From Alopecurus myosuroides (lineage: Eukaryota > Streptophyta > Magnoliopsida > Poales > Poaceae), in assembly GCA_028641055.1 (NCBI GenBank), contig CM054062.1, positions 276,169,710-276,233,709 on the forward strand: a stretch of 64,000 nt of DNA, given 5' to 3'. The translations under genes and the position numbers were made by a program. The notes below the pieces were generated by a model. It saw nothing but the letters and a program-made list of their open reading frames with translations, was not told the origin of the DNA and searched no databases. Positions 52,602 to 63,735 of the stretch are shown here, in pieces (positions within the stretch are counted from its first letter, which is position 1; the number at the start of each line of letters is the position of its first letter).

Positions 52602-54085
52602 CTACACGTCCCAACGAAGCCACTCCAAGTTGTGCGGGTCCTCCGAAACATCCTCCTCACTCTGGCTGTGATGCTCCTCTTCATGATCATCACCACCCTC
52701 AGGATCCTCTGCAGGAGGTGCACGGTATAGAGAACTCTCCAAATCAGCCCACAGATACTGAGCCGAGTCCAAGTTCCACCGGGAGTAGGAGACATGCTGA
52801 GAGATAGCAGGAGGGGAACTGGAGGCACCACTAACATGGTGAAGTATCTGCTTCTGAGTCCCGGCTGCCACGTGCTCTCTGCGATAAGCATTGTACTTCT
52901 CCTTGCGAATATCCACCTTCATGTAGAGGATGGTACGCTGAAACCTACTAAGCTCCTTCACCTCAGAGGAGAAGGCACGAGCGGGGGCTCTGCGTCCCTA
53001 GAAACGTTGCTGCCCCTACGAGCATCTATCATAAAAGCATCAACCGAAGCAGATGGAGTGGTCTTCTTCTTGATGTAGAACCTCTTGAACTTGTGATCAA
53101 CACGGTTCCCACTCAGATCATATTCCCTCATCTTGTCCTCAATGAGCAGCATAATGTAAGGAACATACAGAATGGTCAAGCGGGAAACCATGGTGTCATG
53201 CATCTCATGGAATATAAAGTCCATCACATCAAGAGTAGATGACTCAGCTGGGTCTTCTGAGGTAGTGACCTCATGAGCAAGCAACATAAGATCCACTAGA
53301 GAACCACTGATAGAATTGTTGTTTCCACCACTCGGATCTATGTTCTCCCTGAAGATCCTCACTAGAACATCATATAGCGGCAGGAGACCAACATTCGCAC
53401 CAATCACTCCTCTTGGGCCATAGAGATCAGCCAGCTCATTCTTGCTAGTCCTCCTAGGAGAGTGGAGGCGAATGCCCGAAGGACGAGACGCGCTCCTAAA
53501 AGGATAGCCAAGAACTATCGCGAAGTCGTGGAAGGTAGCCTCATAGTACACGGAGCCAAACATCCACTTCATAGTCCTCTCATCACCGCCCTTGAGAACC
53601 AGAGTAGCAAAGAATTACTTCAGAAGAGTGACATTGTAGTTGCATTGGAGCCCCATGAGATGGTGGAGCCCCATCCTCTCCGTAACCTCTATTGCCTCAG
53701 CAAATTCCTGCTTTCCTCAAAGAAGAACCATGTTGATAGGGTGCATTGGACGCACCGGATTCTCAAAAGTCATATAGATATCATCATACACAAACTTCTG
53801 CTTCAAGCATCAGAAATTCCCATTCTAGATACCTTCTTCTTTCTCAGCATCAAGGAACCAATCACCCTGCCTCAGAGCTGCATACTCAATGTTGTCCATG
53901 TCATCCTTGTAGTTGTCCCTCTGACCTTTGCCTTTTTTTTTGGGGATCAGCAAGAACTTTGACCTTCCTCGAGGCCTCACGGTTCTTCTGACGGAGCACT
54001 CGTTCATCCACAGACTTCCCAGCTTCATTAGTACGAATAGCACACTTGCGAACACGCTTTGGAGGGGCATTCATCGGAGAGTCAC
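52602..54085 (-). pseudogene. Copia C third gene, exon 2, frameshifted
   Basis: Homology to the Copia B third gene runs through three frames. The N-terminal basic part lies in the frame spanning 53901-54085, the central domain at 52958-53572 (TFHDFAIVLGYPF, ADLYGPRGVIGAN, VMDFIFHEMHDTM), and the C-terminal acidic part at 52602-52961. On the minus strand TTATTATCTTTCACAG precedes GTGACTCTCC at 54085, a good acceptor opening in the same phase as in Copia B. Frameshifts near 52960 and 53575-53830 disable it. Confidence 0.8.
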
Positions 54086-54490
54086 CTGTGAAAGATAATA
54101 AGGTGGATAGCATATGTGATAAGTACACGCAAGGTGGAACAAGGAAAATATACGCACATTAGAGATGGTACAACTTGTCGATGCTATTTAGGACTTGGAG
54201 GAATCATATCAAGGAAAAACAATTCAACTTTTGTCCAGGGGGCGGATAATCCTCCAGGCGGATATTCCGGCCCACGGGAGGGGAGGATATTCCTCCCCTG
54301 CAAAAAAATCCTGAATCCGATTCCAAACCTAGGTCTAGCAAATAGATCGAGCCAATATTTACCAAAACTAATGTAGTTATAATGTATTGTAGTGTATAGG
54401 CAACATGTACCCCAAACAAAAAAAAATGTAACTCCATAGGAAAAAGGCAAAGGGTGAAGAACAACCTAGAGAGGAAAAACGGAGAGTTAT

Positions 54491-54500
54491 CCTCTTCCAT
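54491..54500 (-). pseudogene. Copia C third gene, candidate relic of exon 1
   Basis: The minus strand reads ATGGAAGAGG, ten nucleotides like the Copia B exon 1, in the equivalent place and the phase required by the acceptor at 54085. The next bases are ATAACT where a GT donor is expected, so the donor would be lost. This is tentative and rests on the comparison with Copia B. Confidence 0.35.
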
Positions 54501-55259
54501 TGAGGAACCGTGTGGGAAAGATGATGCTCAGAAGATGGATGGGAAGGATCCAGAGAGCACCGCGGAATCTCTGGTGGTTGGAACTCCTCCAGCGAGGAAG
54601 GGGCGACTACTGGGAGGAGTGGGGAGGGAGAGGTCGCGGTGGAGGGGAAGTTCTGATCTGGAACTCCCCACCCTGGCCTCTTCTAGCAAAAAAATCGAAA
54701 CTGCTTCGGGCGGATATTTTGGCCCTCGGATTATCCGGCCTATGGGGGGCGGATAATTCGGCTTGCTTTGCCACTTCCTCAAAATGCAGAAAAGAACAAT
54801 AGGACCCTTGTGTGTAGGATAGAGATGATTTAGAGATGGGATGGGCTTAGAATAGATTTTCACACTGGCAATAGTACTCCATACTCTTATTTGCAAGAAA
54901 CAAATTCGAAAAGGCCAAATTTGAGTATGTTTCCCAAAAAACAACTTAAAACCCAAAAAGGAAACAAAAACAAATAAAACCAAATGAAGCTCAAATAAGA
55001 ACCAACTCTTCTCAAGAAGAGGTTGGTGGCCTAAGCCACCATGTGAGGGGGTATGGTATGACATCGCGAAGATATATCTTTGGTGCATTGCCAAATCTCA
55101 ACATTTTAGCTCACAATTCAACATTAGAAAAAGAGAGATATAAATGAATTTTTACTTTGGGAATAATGGGGGAGGGAGAACCCAATGTGATAGGATAACA
55201 CCCTCCATGTCCATGCCTACACCTAAACCCAAACACATAGTCAACTATACACGTGTGTG

Positions 55260-56427
55260 CAGTATCCTTAAGTCAAACTCCTTGAATCGATGATATTTAG
55301 CTCATTCCTAAAGAATATGAATCTTGAATCATCTAGAGGCTTCGTGAATATGCCCACGAGATTATCCTTGTTGGGACATAGGCTAGCTCAATATCACCTC
55401 TTGCCACATGATCCCGGATGAAATGATGATGACTATCAATATTCTTTGTCCTTGTATGTTGCACGGGGTTGTAGTCGATCTTGATGACACTCTCATTGTC
55501 ACATAAGAGCGGCACCTTATCCAAATGAACATCATACTCTTTGAGGGTTTGCCTCATCCATAGCAACTGGGTGCAAGCACTAGCAGCCGCCACATACTCG
55601 GCTTCGGCGGTGGAGAGAGATATACAATTTTTCTTCTTAGAAGACCAACTCACCAAATACCTACCAAGGAAATGGCAAGCCCTGGAAGTTGATTTCGTAT
55701 CATCTTGATCACTGGCCTAATCCGAGTCCGTGTACCCCTTGAGAGAAAATTGTCCCCCCTTTGAGTACCACAAACCAAATCTTGAGGTATGAACCAAATA
55801 CCAAAAGATCTTATGGACCTCCATCAAATGGCTTTCCTTAGGAGCCGTTTGATACCTTGCACACACTCCTACACTCAACACAATATCGGGCCTAGATGCA
55901 CAAAGATAAAGCAACGAACCAATCATAGAACAATACAACTTCTGGTCCACATCTTTACCGTCCGGATTGCGCTTGAGATGGCATTTGACTTGCATTGGAG
56001 AGACCTTCTCTTTAGCACCTTGGAATTTGAACCTTTTGAGCATGTATTGGGTATACTTGGCTTGAGAGATGAAAGTCCCACGAGCAAATTGCTTGATCTC
56101 AAAACCAAGGAAGAATTTGAGCTCTCCCATCATATACATCTGAAACCTTTCAGTCATAAGCTTGGAGAATTCATCACTGGAAGTTTTGTTAGTTGAGCCA
56201 AAGATGATATCGTCCACGTAGAGTTGGCATATGAAAAATTCTCCTTTTACCCTCTTTGTGAAAAGGGTGGGATCGATTTTCCCAACTTCAAACCCACGGT
56301 CTTGCAACAACTCTCTAAGGTGCTCATACAAGCACGTGGTGCTTGTTTAAGTCCATAGAGCGCCTTATTGGGATTGTAGACATGGTTAGGGAAGTTGGGG
56401 TTCATAAACCTCGAAGGTTGCTTAACA
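55260..56427 (-). pseudogene. Copia C pol fragment (RT C-terminal half and RNase H)
   Basis: Reverse transcriptase from SYVKQPSRFMNPN through [11 protein letters not shown] and the catalytic YVDDIIFGS is followed by RNase H (GYTDSD, then SSKKKNCISLSTAEAEY). At least three frame breaks occur (about 56330, 55700 and 55360). It begins abruptly at 56427, where an LTR-like TGATACATCATAAACG starts. Confidence 0.85.
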
Positions 56428-56775
56428 TATGATACATCATAAACGTATCCATAATTTCTGATGTTCCATGTTGTTTTCATGTCATTTGCTACATTTTTCC
56501 TATAGACTTTATGTCATTTTTATCGATTTTCTGGGACTAACCTATTGACAAGATGCCATAGAGCCAGTTCATGTTTTCTGTTGTTTTTGGTTTCAGAAAA
56601 GTTGTTCTGGAAATATTCTCGGAATTGGACGATTCAAAAATCGGGGGTCTTAGAAATCAATCGCGCACACGGAGTCCGGAGGAGACCCGGAGGGGGGCCA
56701 CAGGGGCCCCACAACATAGGGCGGCGCGCCCACCTAGCCGCGCCATGTGGTCGTGTGGGCTCCTGATGACTAACG
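56428..56775 (+). repeat. Gypsy LTR fragment (TGATACATC type)
   Basis: It starts TGATACATCATAAACGTATCC and shares CTGGGACTAACCTATTGAC with the remnant at 49358. GC-rich DNA near 56690-56760 (GGCGGCGCGCCCACCTAGCCG) precedes the hairpin. It is a 5' LTR piece only. Confidence 0.6.
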
Positions 56776-57972
56776 TTGGTAGACCCCAAGTGAAAGGTGT
56801 GAAGAGTGCAGCAGCAAGTTTTCCCTCAGAAAAGAAACCAGGGTTGAATCGACCAGTAGGAGGACAAGCAATCTCTGAACGTTGATGCAACTGAGGTGGC
56901 AGGGCGCACTACCGGTTCAGCAGCAACGTGGAAGCTACATAACACAATCAAATCACTTTGTCCCAACGTAGCAGTGAGGTTATCAATCTCACCGGTTTTG
57001 CTGAACACAAAGAGGTTAAACGTATGATGTGGAAAACAGTATGAAAGCAGTAGCAGCAGTATGTAAGCAGTGTGTGCATTATTAGTATGAGAAAATGGAC
57101 CGGGGTCCACAGTTCACTAGTAGTGTCTCTCCGTGAAAGATAAATAACATGCATGGTGAACAAATTACAGCTGGGCAATTGACAGAAATGAATGTTGCAC
57201 CGTAGTGCATATTCAAGACATAAAGATTATTATGTGATTCATGCAGGTATTACAACAAAATACATAGAACTTCATCTATGTCTAATAATCCACCCTCCGA
57301 ATATCATCTGAAAAATGTTGGGTATTAAGTTGCAAGCAACAGATTATCCGAACAGACATTGTTTACATTACACACTTTGCTTACTGCGATAATCTGTTGC
57401 TAGAAACTTAATACCCAACGTTTGTTCGCATGATATTCGGAGGGTGGATTATTAGACATAGATGTAGTTGGATGACGTATATGTATTTTGTTGTAATGCC
57501 CGCATGAATCACATAGTAATCTTTATGTCTTGCATATGCACTATGGTGCAGCCTTCATTTATGTCAGTTGTCTAGCTGTAATTTGTTCACCACACATGTT
57601 ATTTATCTTTCATGGGGAGAGACCACTAGTGAACTGTGGACCCCGGTCCTTTTTCCACATACTTATAAAACACCTAGTGCTTTCATACTGCTGCTACTTC
57701 TTTCATACTGTTTTCCACACCATACGTTTAACCTCTTTGTGTTCAGCAAAACCGGTGAGATTGACAACCTCACTGCTTCGTTGGGGCAAAGTGATTTGAT
57801 TGTGTTGTGTAGGTTCGACGTTGCTTATGAACCGGTAGTGCGCCCTACCATCTCAGCTGCTTCAACCTTCTGAAGTTACTCCTTCCTCCTACTGGTCGAT
57901 TAAACCTTGGTTTCTTACTGAGGGAAAACTTTCCGCTGCACTCTTCATAACCTTTCTCTTGGAGTTTACCAA
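56776..57972. repeat. 1.2-kb inverted repeat (hairpin) with 39-nt loop
   Basis: The left arm (56776-57348) and right arm (57388-57972) are reverse complements with roughly 90 percent match by eye. Paired examples are CTCACCGGTTTTGCTGAACA with its partner at about 57739-57760, and GTTGGGTATTAAGTTGC with AGAAACTTAATACCCAAC beside the loop. The loop is 57349-57387. The arm sequence is a familiar internal repeat of Triticeae Gypsy elements (TTTCCCTCAG, GACCGGGGTCCACAGTTCACTAG). Confidence 0.88.
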
Positions 57973-58351
57973 CAAGAGCAAGCAGCTCCCATCAGAAAAC
58001 AAAACCAAAACCAGAACTACATAAGTTCTAAGACACTCCAACGGAAAAATAACCAAGGAAAACAAAGGTGGAAGTGGTGAAAACAAAATTATGGGTGGTG
58101 AAAACATGCATAACCACAGTTTTCAGGGTGAAAACATCAGGAACACATGAATATGGATGATGGAAAACATGATTGTACTAAAGTAGCAATGTGATAAAAG
58201 AAGTAAACATGGTGAAAACATAATGGGGAAGGTGAAAAAAAAGTTAAAACATTGTCCTCTTCATTCAAAATCATTTTGTTAACAAGGGTGATCAATTTTT
58301 GTTACCGGGACAATTTTCATATGAAGCAAAACTTTACTAGTCACTAAATAA
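57973..58351. other. AT-rich spacer with GGTGAAAAC words
   Basis: GGTGAAAACA and GGTGAAAAAA recur several times at 58070-58245. No coding frame was seen. It may be the 3' untranslated region of the Athila-type element to its right. Confidence 0.4.
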
Positions 58352-59122
58352 TTATGTTACCTCAACCTCGATAGACATAGTCCCAATCATAATAATTTCA
58401 TATTCTTTTGGTGGTACTGGAATGTGACAATAAAATTCTCCAATCTTGATGGTCTCAATATTTTCAATTGAATTTAGACCATATCTTCTATCAATCTTCT
58501 TGAGAAAATAAAAAGTATGCTCTTTATCATTAATATTAAAAGTTACTTTTCCTTGATTGCAATCAATAACAGCCCCTGCTGTGTTAATAAAAGGTCTCCC
58601 AAGAATAATAGACATATTATCATCTTCAGGCATTTCCAACACAACAAAGTCAGTTAATATCAAAAAATTAGTCGCAACTTGAACAGGAACATTCTCACAT
58701 ATACCAACAAGAATAGCAGTAGAGTTATCAGACATTTGCAAAGATATATTAGTATGTATCAATTTTTCAAGAGAGAATCTCTTATAAAGAGAGAAAGGCA
58801 TAACACTAACTCCAGCTCCCAAGTCACATAAAGTAGTTCTAACATAATTGTTTTTAATAGAACAAGGGATAGTAGGAATACCAGGATCTCCAAGCTTCTT
58901 TGGAACCTTGCCATTGAAAGAGTAATTAGCAAGCATAGTGAAAATTTCCTCATTAGGAATCTTCCTTTTGTTAGAGACAATATATTTCATATATTTAGAA
59001 TAAGGAGGCAGTTTAATAGCATCAATCAAAGGGATTTTCAAAAACAGAGGTTTCATCCATTCACAAAACTTGTTATAATGTTCTTCTTCCTTTGATTTGT
59101 GTTTCTTATTAGGAAAAGGCAT
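58352..59122 (-). CDS. Athila-type protease region
   Basis: The 256-residue frame has the plant Gypsy retropepsin fold signature: TLCDLGAGVSVMPFSLYKRF (DLGA in place of DTGA), ILVGICENVPVQV and IILGRPFINTAGAVIDC. A linker rich in Lys precedes it. It ends with a stop and no reverse transcriptase follows. It belongs to the same polyprotein as the gag at 59625, but the region 59122-59625 carries stops and frame changes. Confidence 0.8.
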   Translation of the reverse strand: MPFPNKKHKSKEEEHYNKFCEWMKPLFLKIPLIDAIKLPPYSKYMKYIVSNKRKIPNEEIFTMLANYSFNGKVPKKLGDPGIPTIPCSIKNNYVRTTLCDLGAGVSVMPFSLYKRFSLEKLIHTNISLQMSDNSTAILVGICENVPVQVATNFLILTDFVVLEMPEDDNMSIILGRPFINTAGAVIDCNQGKVTFNINDKEHTFYFLKKIDRRYGLNSIENIETIKIGEFYCHIPVPPKEYEIIMIGTMSIEVEVT

Positions 59123-59624
59123 TGCTTTTTGTACCCAAGGCTCTCTTTCATTACCATGTTTATTAGCAATGAAATCTTACTTAGTATACCTTGCAGTTTT
59201 AGGTTGCTTTTCAGGTTCAGCTACAGTTTCTTCTTTATCATAAGCATCACTTTTATCATTACCACTTTCAGTTTCAACATTAGAAATAGATATACTATTA
59301 GGATCTTTAGCAGTTTCAGGAGATTCTACAACATTTTTATGTCTCTTCTTCTTTTTCTTAGAAGGAGAACTATTATTTTTAGGTTGCTGAGAATCTTGTT
59401 CAATTCTTTTAGGATGTCATTCAGGATACAAAGGGTCCTGAGTAGAAACACCACTTCTAGTAATTATTTGAAAAACATGTTTATCTCTAGAAGCATTAGC
59501 TAGCATGTCTTTTTGCACTTTAGTAAGTTGATCAATTTGAGTTTGAACCATTTGAAAATGTTTAACAAGCATTTTAACATCATTAGAGGTTCTCTCAATA
59601 ATACCATGCAAATTATCAATAGCT
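59123..59624 (-). pseudogene. Athila-type gag-protease linker, broken
   Basis: Fragments such as 59417-59611 (VQTQIDQLTKVQKDML, VFQIITRSGV) belong to the gag tail in a different frame from its neighbours. Ser/Lys-rich low-complexity sequence fills the rest. Confidence 0.6.
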
Positions 59625-60565
59625 CTAGTTTTCCATAAGATGGTTTTTCACTCTCCTATTAAAGTTGTCTTGCTTAACAACATAATTATCAAATTCATAT
59701 AAGCATTGATCAGGTGGTTTAGAATAAGGAATATCACTATTATCAAAGTATTGCAGAGAGTGTACCCCAACTATTGATGCATGAGGAATAGGCTTACATA
59801 ATTCTTCTATATGAGGTAAATTCTTCACATCTTTAGATTTAATACCCCTCTCTTTAAGAGATTTCTTGGTTTCCTTCATCACTTCCTCATTTAATTCAAT
59901 CACCCCTCTCTTCTTGGGTGTTGGTATTGGTGTTGGCTCTGGTGTAGGTGTCGGCTCAAGTATATTCCAATCATCATTATGTTCGGCTATTTTAGCCATT
60001 AATTCCTCAACTTCTTCTGGAGTTCTTTTCCTGAAAACACAACCACCACAACTATCCAGGTATGTCCTAGATTCAATGGTTAATCCATTATAAAATATAT
60101 CTAGGAGCTCATTTTTAGGTAATGGATATCCAGGGCTAGCTCTTATTAAAGAACAAAACCTTGTCCAAGATTCAGGCAATTTTTCTCCTTCAATTTGCTC
60201 AAAGTTAAAGATATCCTGCACATCAGCATGTTGGGCACTAGCATGAAAATATTTTTGAACGAAAGCATTAACCAAATCCATGGGATTAGTAATAGATCCA
60301 GGTGGTATATTCTTAAACCAAGTTTTAGCTTCATCTTTCAATGAGAAAGGGGAGATCTTGGTAACAAAATAAGTACGCAATTTAGTATCATCAGAAAATA
60401 AACTAGTCAAAGATGAAAGCTCATTCATGTGTTCCATATCACTTTTACTTTCAGTTCCACAAAAAGGTTCCTTCTCAACAATAAATATATAAGATAAATC
60501 TAAAGAGAAATCATAATCCTTGTCTCTAATGTGTATGGGAGATGTGGCAAACTTAACATCAAGAG
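59625..60565 (-). pseudogene. Athila-type gag core
   Basis: From the ATG at 60437 the frame encodes 270 residues, and it is open further upstream to about 60565 (PIHIRDKDYDFSLDLSYIF). The gag core includes FSLKDEAKTWFKNIPPGSIT, VNAFVQKYFHASAQ, FEQIEGEKLPESWTRF and LDIFYNGLT. A Pro/Thr linker (PTPTPEPTPIPTP) follows. The N-terminal portion beyond 60565 is broken by stops. Confidence 0.8.
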
Positions 60566-61084
60566 AAGATTTTTATTTCACAACATGTCTTGCAAGAAGA
60601 CTCTTAAGAACACTTTCACTAGTAGTAGCACGAGCTTCTTCAATAAAATCATCATTAAGTTCAATATAGGTTTCATCAAGATCATCAATAGACTCAGGTG
60701 AATTAACAGGTGTACCAATATTTTCAACATAAATTTCAGCATTTTCAATTTGTTTGGATTTAGCAATAGTAGCATCTAGGAAAGGACCTAGAGAACAATA
60801 TCATCAAGCACAGTAGACGCATCATCAAAAGTATCAGAAAAAATTTCAGACTCAGCAGAAGTAATAGTAGCATGTGGTGGAGTAAGAAGCTTACTCATAA
60901 CAGATGGTGAATCCAGAGCAATAGAGGTGTTCAGAGTTGTACCTCTCCTTGTAGTGGTGGTAATATAGGAAATTTTCCATCACGAGTCTTGCCCATGATG
61001 AAAGGCTTGCAGCAAACAATATCACGATCAAGTGAGCAAATAAATAAAGCTATGCTCCCCGGCAATGGCACCAGAAAATAGTCT
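60566..61084 (-). other. Athila-type leader and primer-site region
   Basis: Ser/Glu-coding remnants of the gag N terminus are out of frame here. The minus strand reads TGGTGCCATTGCCGGGGAG at 61073-61055, the expected primer-site position just inside the LTR. Confidence 0.6.
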
Positions 61085-62468
61085 TGATGACCCACAAGTA
61101 TAGGGGATCACAACAGTCTCGAGGGAAGTAAAACCCAAATTTATTAATTCGACACAAGGGGAGCCAAAGGATATTTATTAGCGTTAACAACTGAGTTGTC
61201 AATTCAACTGCACTTAAAAGTAGACTTGCTCGCAACAATTTATCAGTGGTAACAGTTTTATAGCAGCAGTAGAAATAAAATAACAGCAGTAGTAAAATAG
61301 TAACAACAGTAGCAATCACGGAAAACAGCAGGATGGGAAGTACCGTAGGCGTAGAGGGAATGGATGGACGGGCATTGCATGGATAACATAGGTCATGTAA
61401 TAATCTAAACATGGGCATTGCAGATAATAATAATAAAGCATCCAACTTCTAGGCAAACCATAGGCATGTGTTCCAATATAGTCATACGTGCTCGCAATGA
61501 GAAACTTGCACAACATCTTTTGTCCTACCAGCCCGTGGCAGCGGGGCCTCTAGGGAAACTACTGGTAATTAAGGTGCTCCTTTTAATAAAGCACTGGAGC
61601 AAAGCATTAACACTCCGTGAACACACGTGATCCTCACATCACAACCATCCCATCCGGTTGTCCCAGTTTCTGTCACTTTGGGGCCTCGGGTTCCGGACAA
61701 TGACATGTGTAAACAACTTGCAGATATGATCAACAAGCATAATTATACTCATGAAACAATAACATGGTCAGATCTGAGATCATGGCACTCGGGCCCTAGT
61801 AACAAGCATTAAGCATAACAAGTTGCAACAACGGTAGAAAACACTAACAATGGATACTAGGCACTATGCCCTAACAATCTGGCATTATTACATGATCGAT
61901 CTCATCCAATCCCTTCCATCCCTCTCAGCCTACAATGGTGTTTACTCACACATGGACGGGAGAATCATGGATGGTTGATGGAGAAGAGGTGGCGGTGTCG
62001 ATGGCGATGATCTCCTTCGAATCCCCGTCCCGACAGGGCGCCAGAAAGGAACTTCTGATCCCCGAATCGAGTTTCAAGGTGGCGGCGACACTCTGTTGTA
62101 TTTCTGTGGAATATAACGAACCCCCCTCGGTTTTTTAGGTTACGGGGCATATGTAGTCAAAAGGAGAGTCCGAGGGGGTGCCGGGGTGGCCCACACCACC
62201 TGGCGGCGCGGCCAACAGGGGGCGCCAGGGGGTGGTGTGCCCCCTCTCATGGCCTCCTTCTGGCTCCCGGGGTCATCTGGTGTTTTAAGCTCAATGGGAT
62301 CTTTTTGGGGCAATTTCCCAAAAGTTGATTTTTCTGCACAAAAACGAGACACCAAGGAAATTCTGGTGAAAACAACGTTAGTCCGTGTTAGCGGTATCCA
62401 AAACTCACAATTTTAGAGGAAAACAATAAGAAAAGTTTTCAAAAAAGAGATACGTTTTGGACGTATCA
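61085..62468 (-). repeat. 5' LTR of Athila-type element
   Basis: On the minus strand it runs from TGATACGTCCAAAACGTATC (62468) to TATACTTGTGGGTCATCA (61085), 1384 bp. The outer flank is GATAG. No second LTR in the same orientation is present in the window. Confidence 0.8.
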
Positions 62469-63090
62469 GATAGATGTTCAGCTTTGGCTGCCGGCTATTC
62501 ATTTTGCCGCTAGTCTGTTCGTTTCCACTCCCTCACTACCCATTCGCCTCCTGTTGATGTGCCTATATAATGGAGGTCGCTCCTCTCCGTAGACACACAA
62601 CACAACCACACCTATGCCTCTTGTTTCTCGAGCACTGCGCCACCGATCAGGACATCTCCATCCCGTCCCGCGGCGTGCACCGCAGAACGGGATAGTAGGC
62701 CTCCGAAACCTCGTCTCTTTGGATCCTGTATGGGAGAAGGGAGATAAGGTTTTTGGGAAGCGCTGTCGCGCGACTACTAGCATCATCATCACCACGGACG
62801 CCGACGACTACTTCCCGAACGACGACTTCTTTCCAGACGTCGGCGACCTCTTCGGCAACATGTCTACCTCGCCTAACGTCAACGGTTCTTTGTCTGCACC
62901 GTACGTGTTCATGTTTCTGTTTCATGTCTCAATACATGTTCTTCTACTCCCAATCTGTTTGGACTTGTTTATTTCGTGCTTTGAGGTAAATCACGTGACT
63001 AGTTTATTTCCAGTTATTCTAGCCATATGTTATCTATCTTTTTCATGGATTAAATCATTTGGAAAATTTCTCATATATTCAACATGTTTC
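62469..63090. other. Unclassified LTR-like or leader sequence
   Basis: It contains CCTATATAATGG at about 62562-62573, then a GC-richer stretch and AT-rich DNA. The 324-codon plus-strand frame 62614-63588 runs antisense through the Copia gag on its right and has no recognisable domain. It may be the end of another retrotransposon; the family was not identified. Confidence 0.35.
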
Positions 63091-63735
63091 ATACTTATCG
63101 CTCTTCATGCTTTGATTGCCCTCAAACATGGAGATAAGAGCATCCCATGTTTCTTTGGTGGTGGTGTATTATTGAAGGTGAGGCATGTGGTTTGGACCCA
63201 TGGCTTGTTGAATCATCGACAAAGCGGTGTAGTTGAGTTGGCAATCTATCACTTCTCTTCTTGTCAAGTTTTTGGGGTCATGAGGCTTGTTTCCATCTTG
63301 AACGGACCTCCAAAGCTCAATACAAGAAGAGTTCAAGTGAGTTTTCATGTAATATTGCCATTTACTAAAAGTATGTGCATCAATTTTAGGAGGTTCGACT
63401 CTTGGTTTAATATGAGGATGTGGGATAGGAGGATCGGAAGAGTACCGTCCTTCGACATTGTGGTAATCTTCCTTTCCATCCTTTACCTTAGAATTTGTGT
63501 CCTTAGAGGAATGAGATTCATTCTTAGTTTCTCCACCATTATACTCATCACCCGTGTCATCCGGAGTGACTTCCGGTTGAGCCGATGATGCAGATGTCGG
63601 GGGTTTGGCTTTCAAGAGTTGCCTCATCAACTCACGCAACTCCTTCATTTGGGCCTCCATGGAGGAGTTCAAGAAATTTTGCAATTCCTTGAGATCGTCC
63701 ATGGTGGCCGGTTGATAGCTAGCTTGAGACTCCAA
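63080..63735 (-). pseudogene. Copia gag N-terminal fragment (Copia D)
   Basis: Starts at 63735 (MESQASYQPATMDDLKEL). An N-terminal coiled coil (LMRQLLKAK) and Ser/Glu-rich linker lead to the gag core FSKWQYYMKTHLNSSCIELW and ALSMIQQAMGPNHMPHLQ. There is a stop at 63169. The same frame then continues recognisably (TKETWDALISMFEGNQSMKS) to about 63080, where homology ends. It is thus one stop plus a truncation. Confidence 0.8.

Larger units (their letters stand above)
50933..56427 (-). mobile_element. Copia C: decayed SIRE/Maximus-type Copia element, 5' truncated
   Basis: Reading right to left: a pol fragment from mid reverse transcriptase to RNase H (55333-56427), spacer, remnant of the internal promoter/exon 1 region, a third-gene pseudogene (52602-54085), polypurine tract CAAAGGGGGAGAAG near 52556-52569, and 3' LTR (50933-52533). 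Order and landmarks match Copia B, but the sequences are well diverged. Gag, integrase and the 5' LTR are lost beyond 56427. Confidence 0.85.
58352..62468 (-). mobile_element. Athila-type Gypsy remnant: LTR, gag and protease only
   Basis: In element orientation: 5' LTR (62468-61085), primer site region, decayed leader, gag, and protease to 58352. No reverse transcriptase, integrase or RNase H homology follows to the left, where a spacer and the hairpin lie. The gag and protease sequences are of the Athila/Sabrina kind. It is either a non-autonomous derivative or truncated. Confidence 0.75.

Noticed and set aside
62614..63588. 324-codon plus-strand frame near the right end
   Set aside because: Its second half is antisense to a recognisable Copia gag; the first half has no domain.
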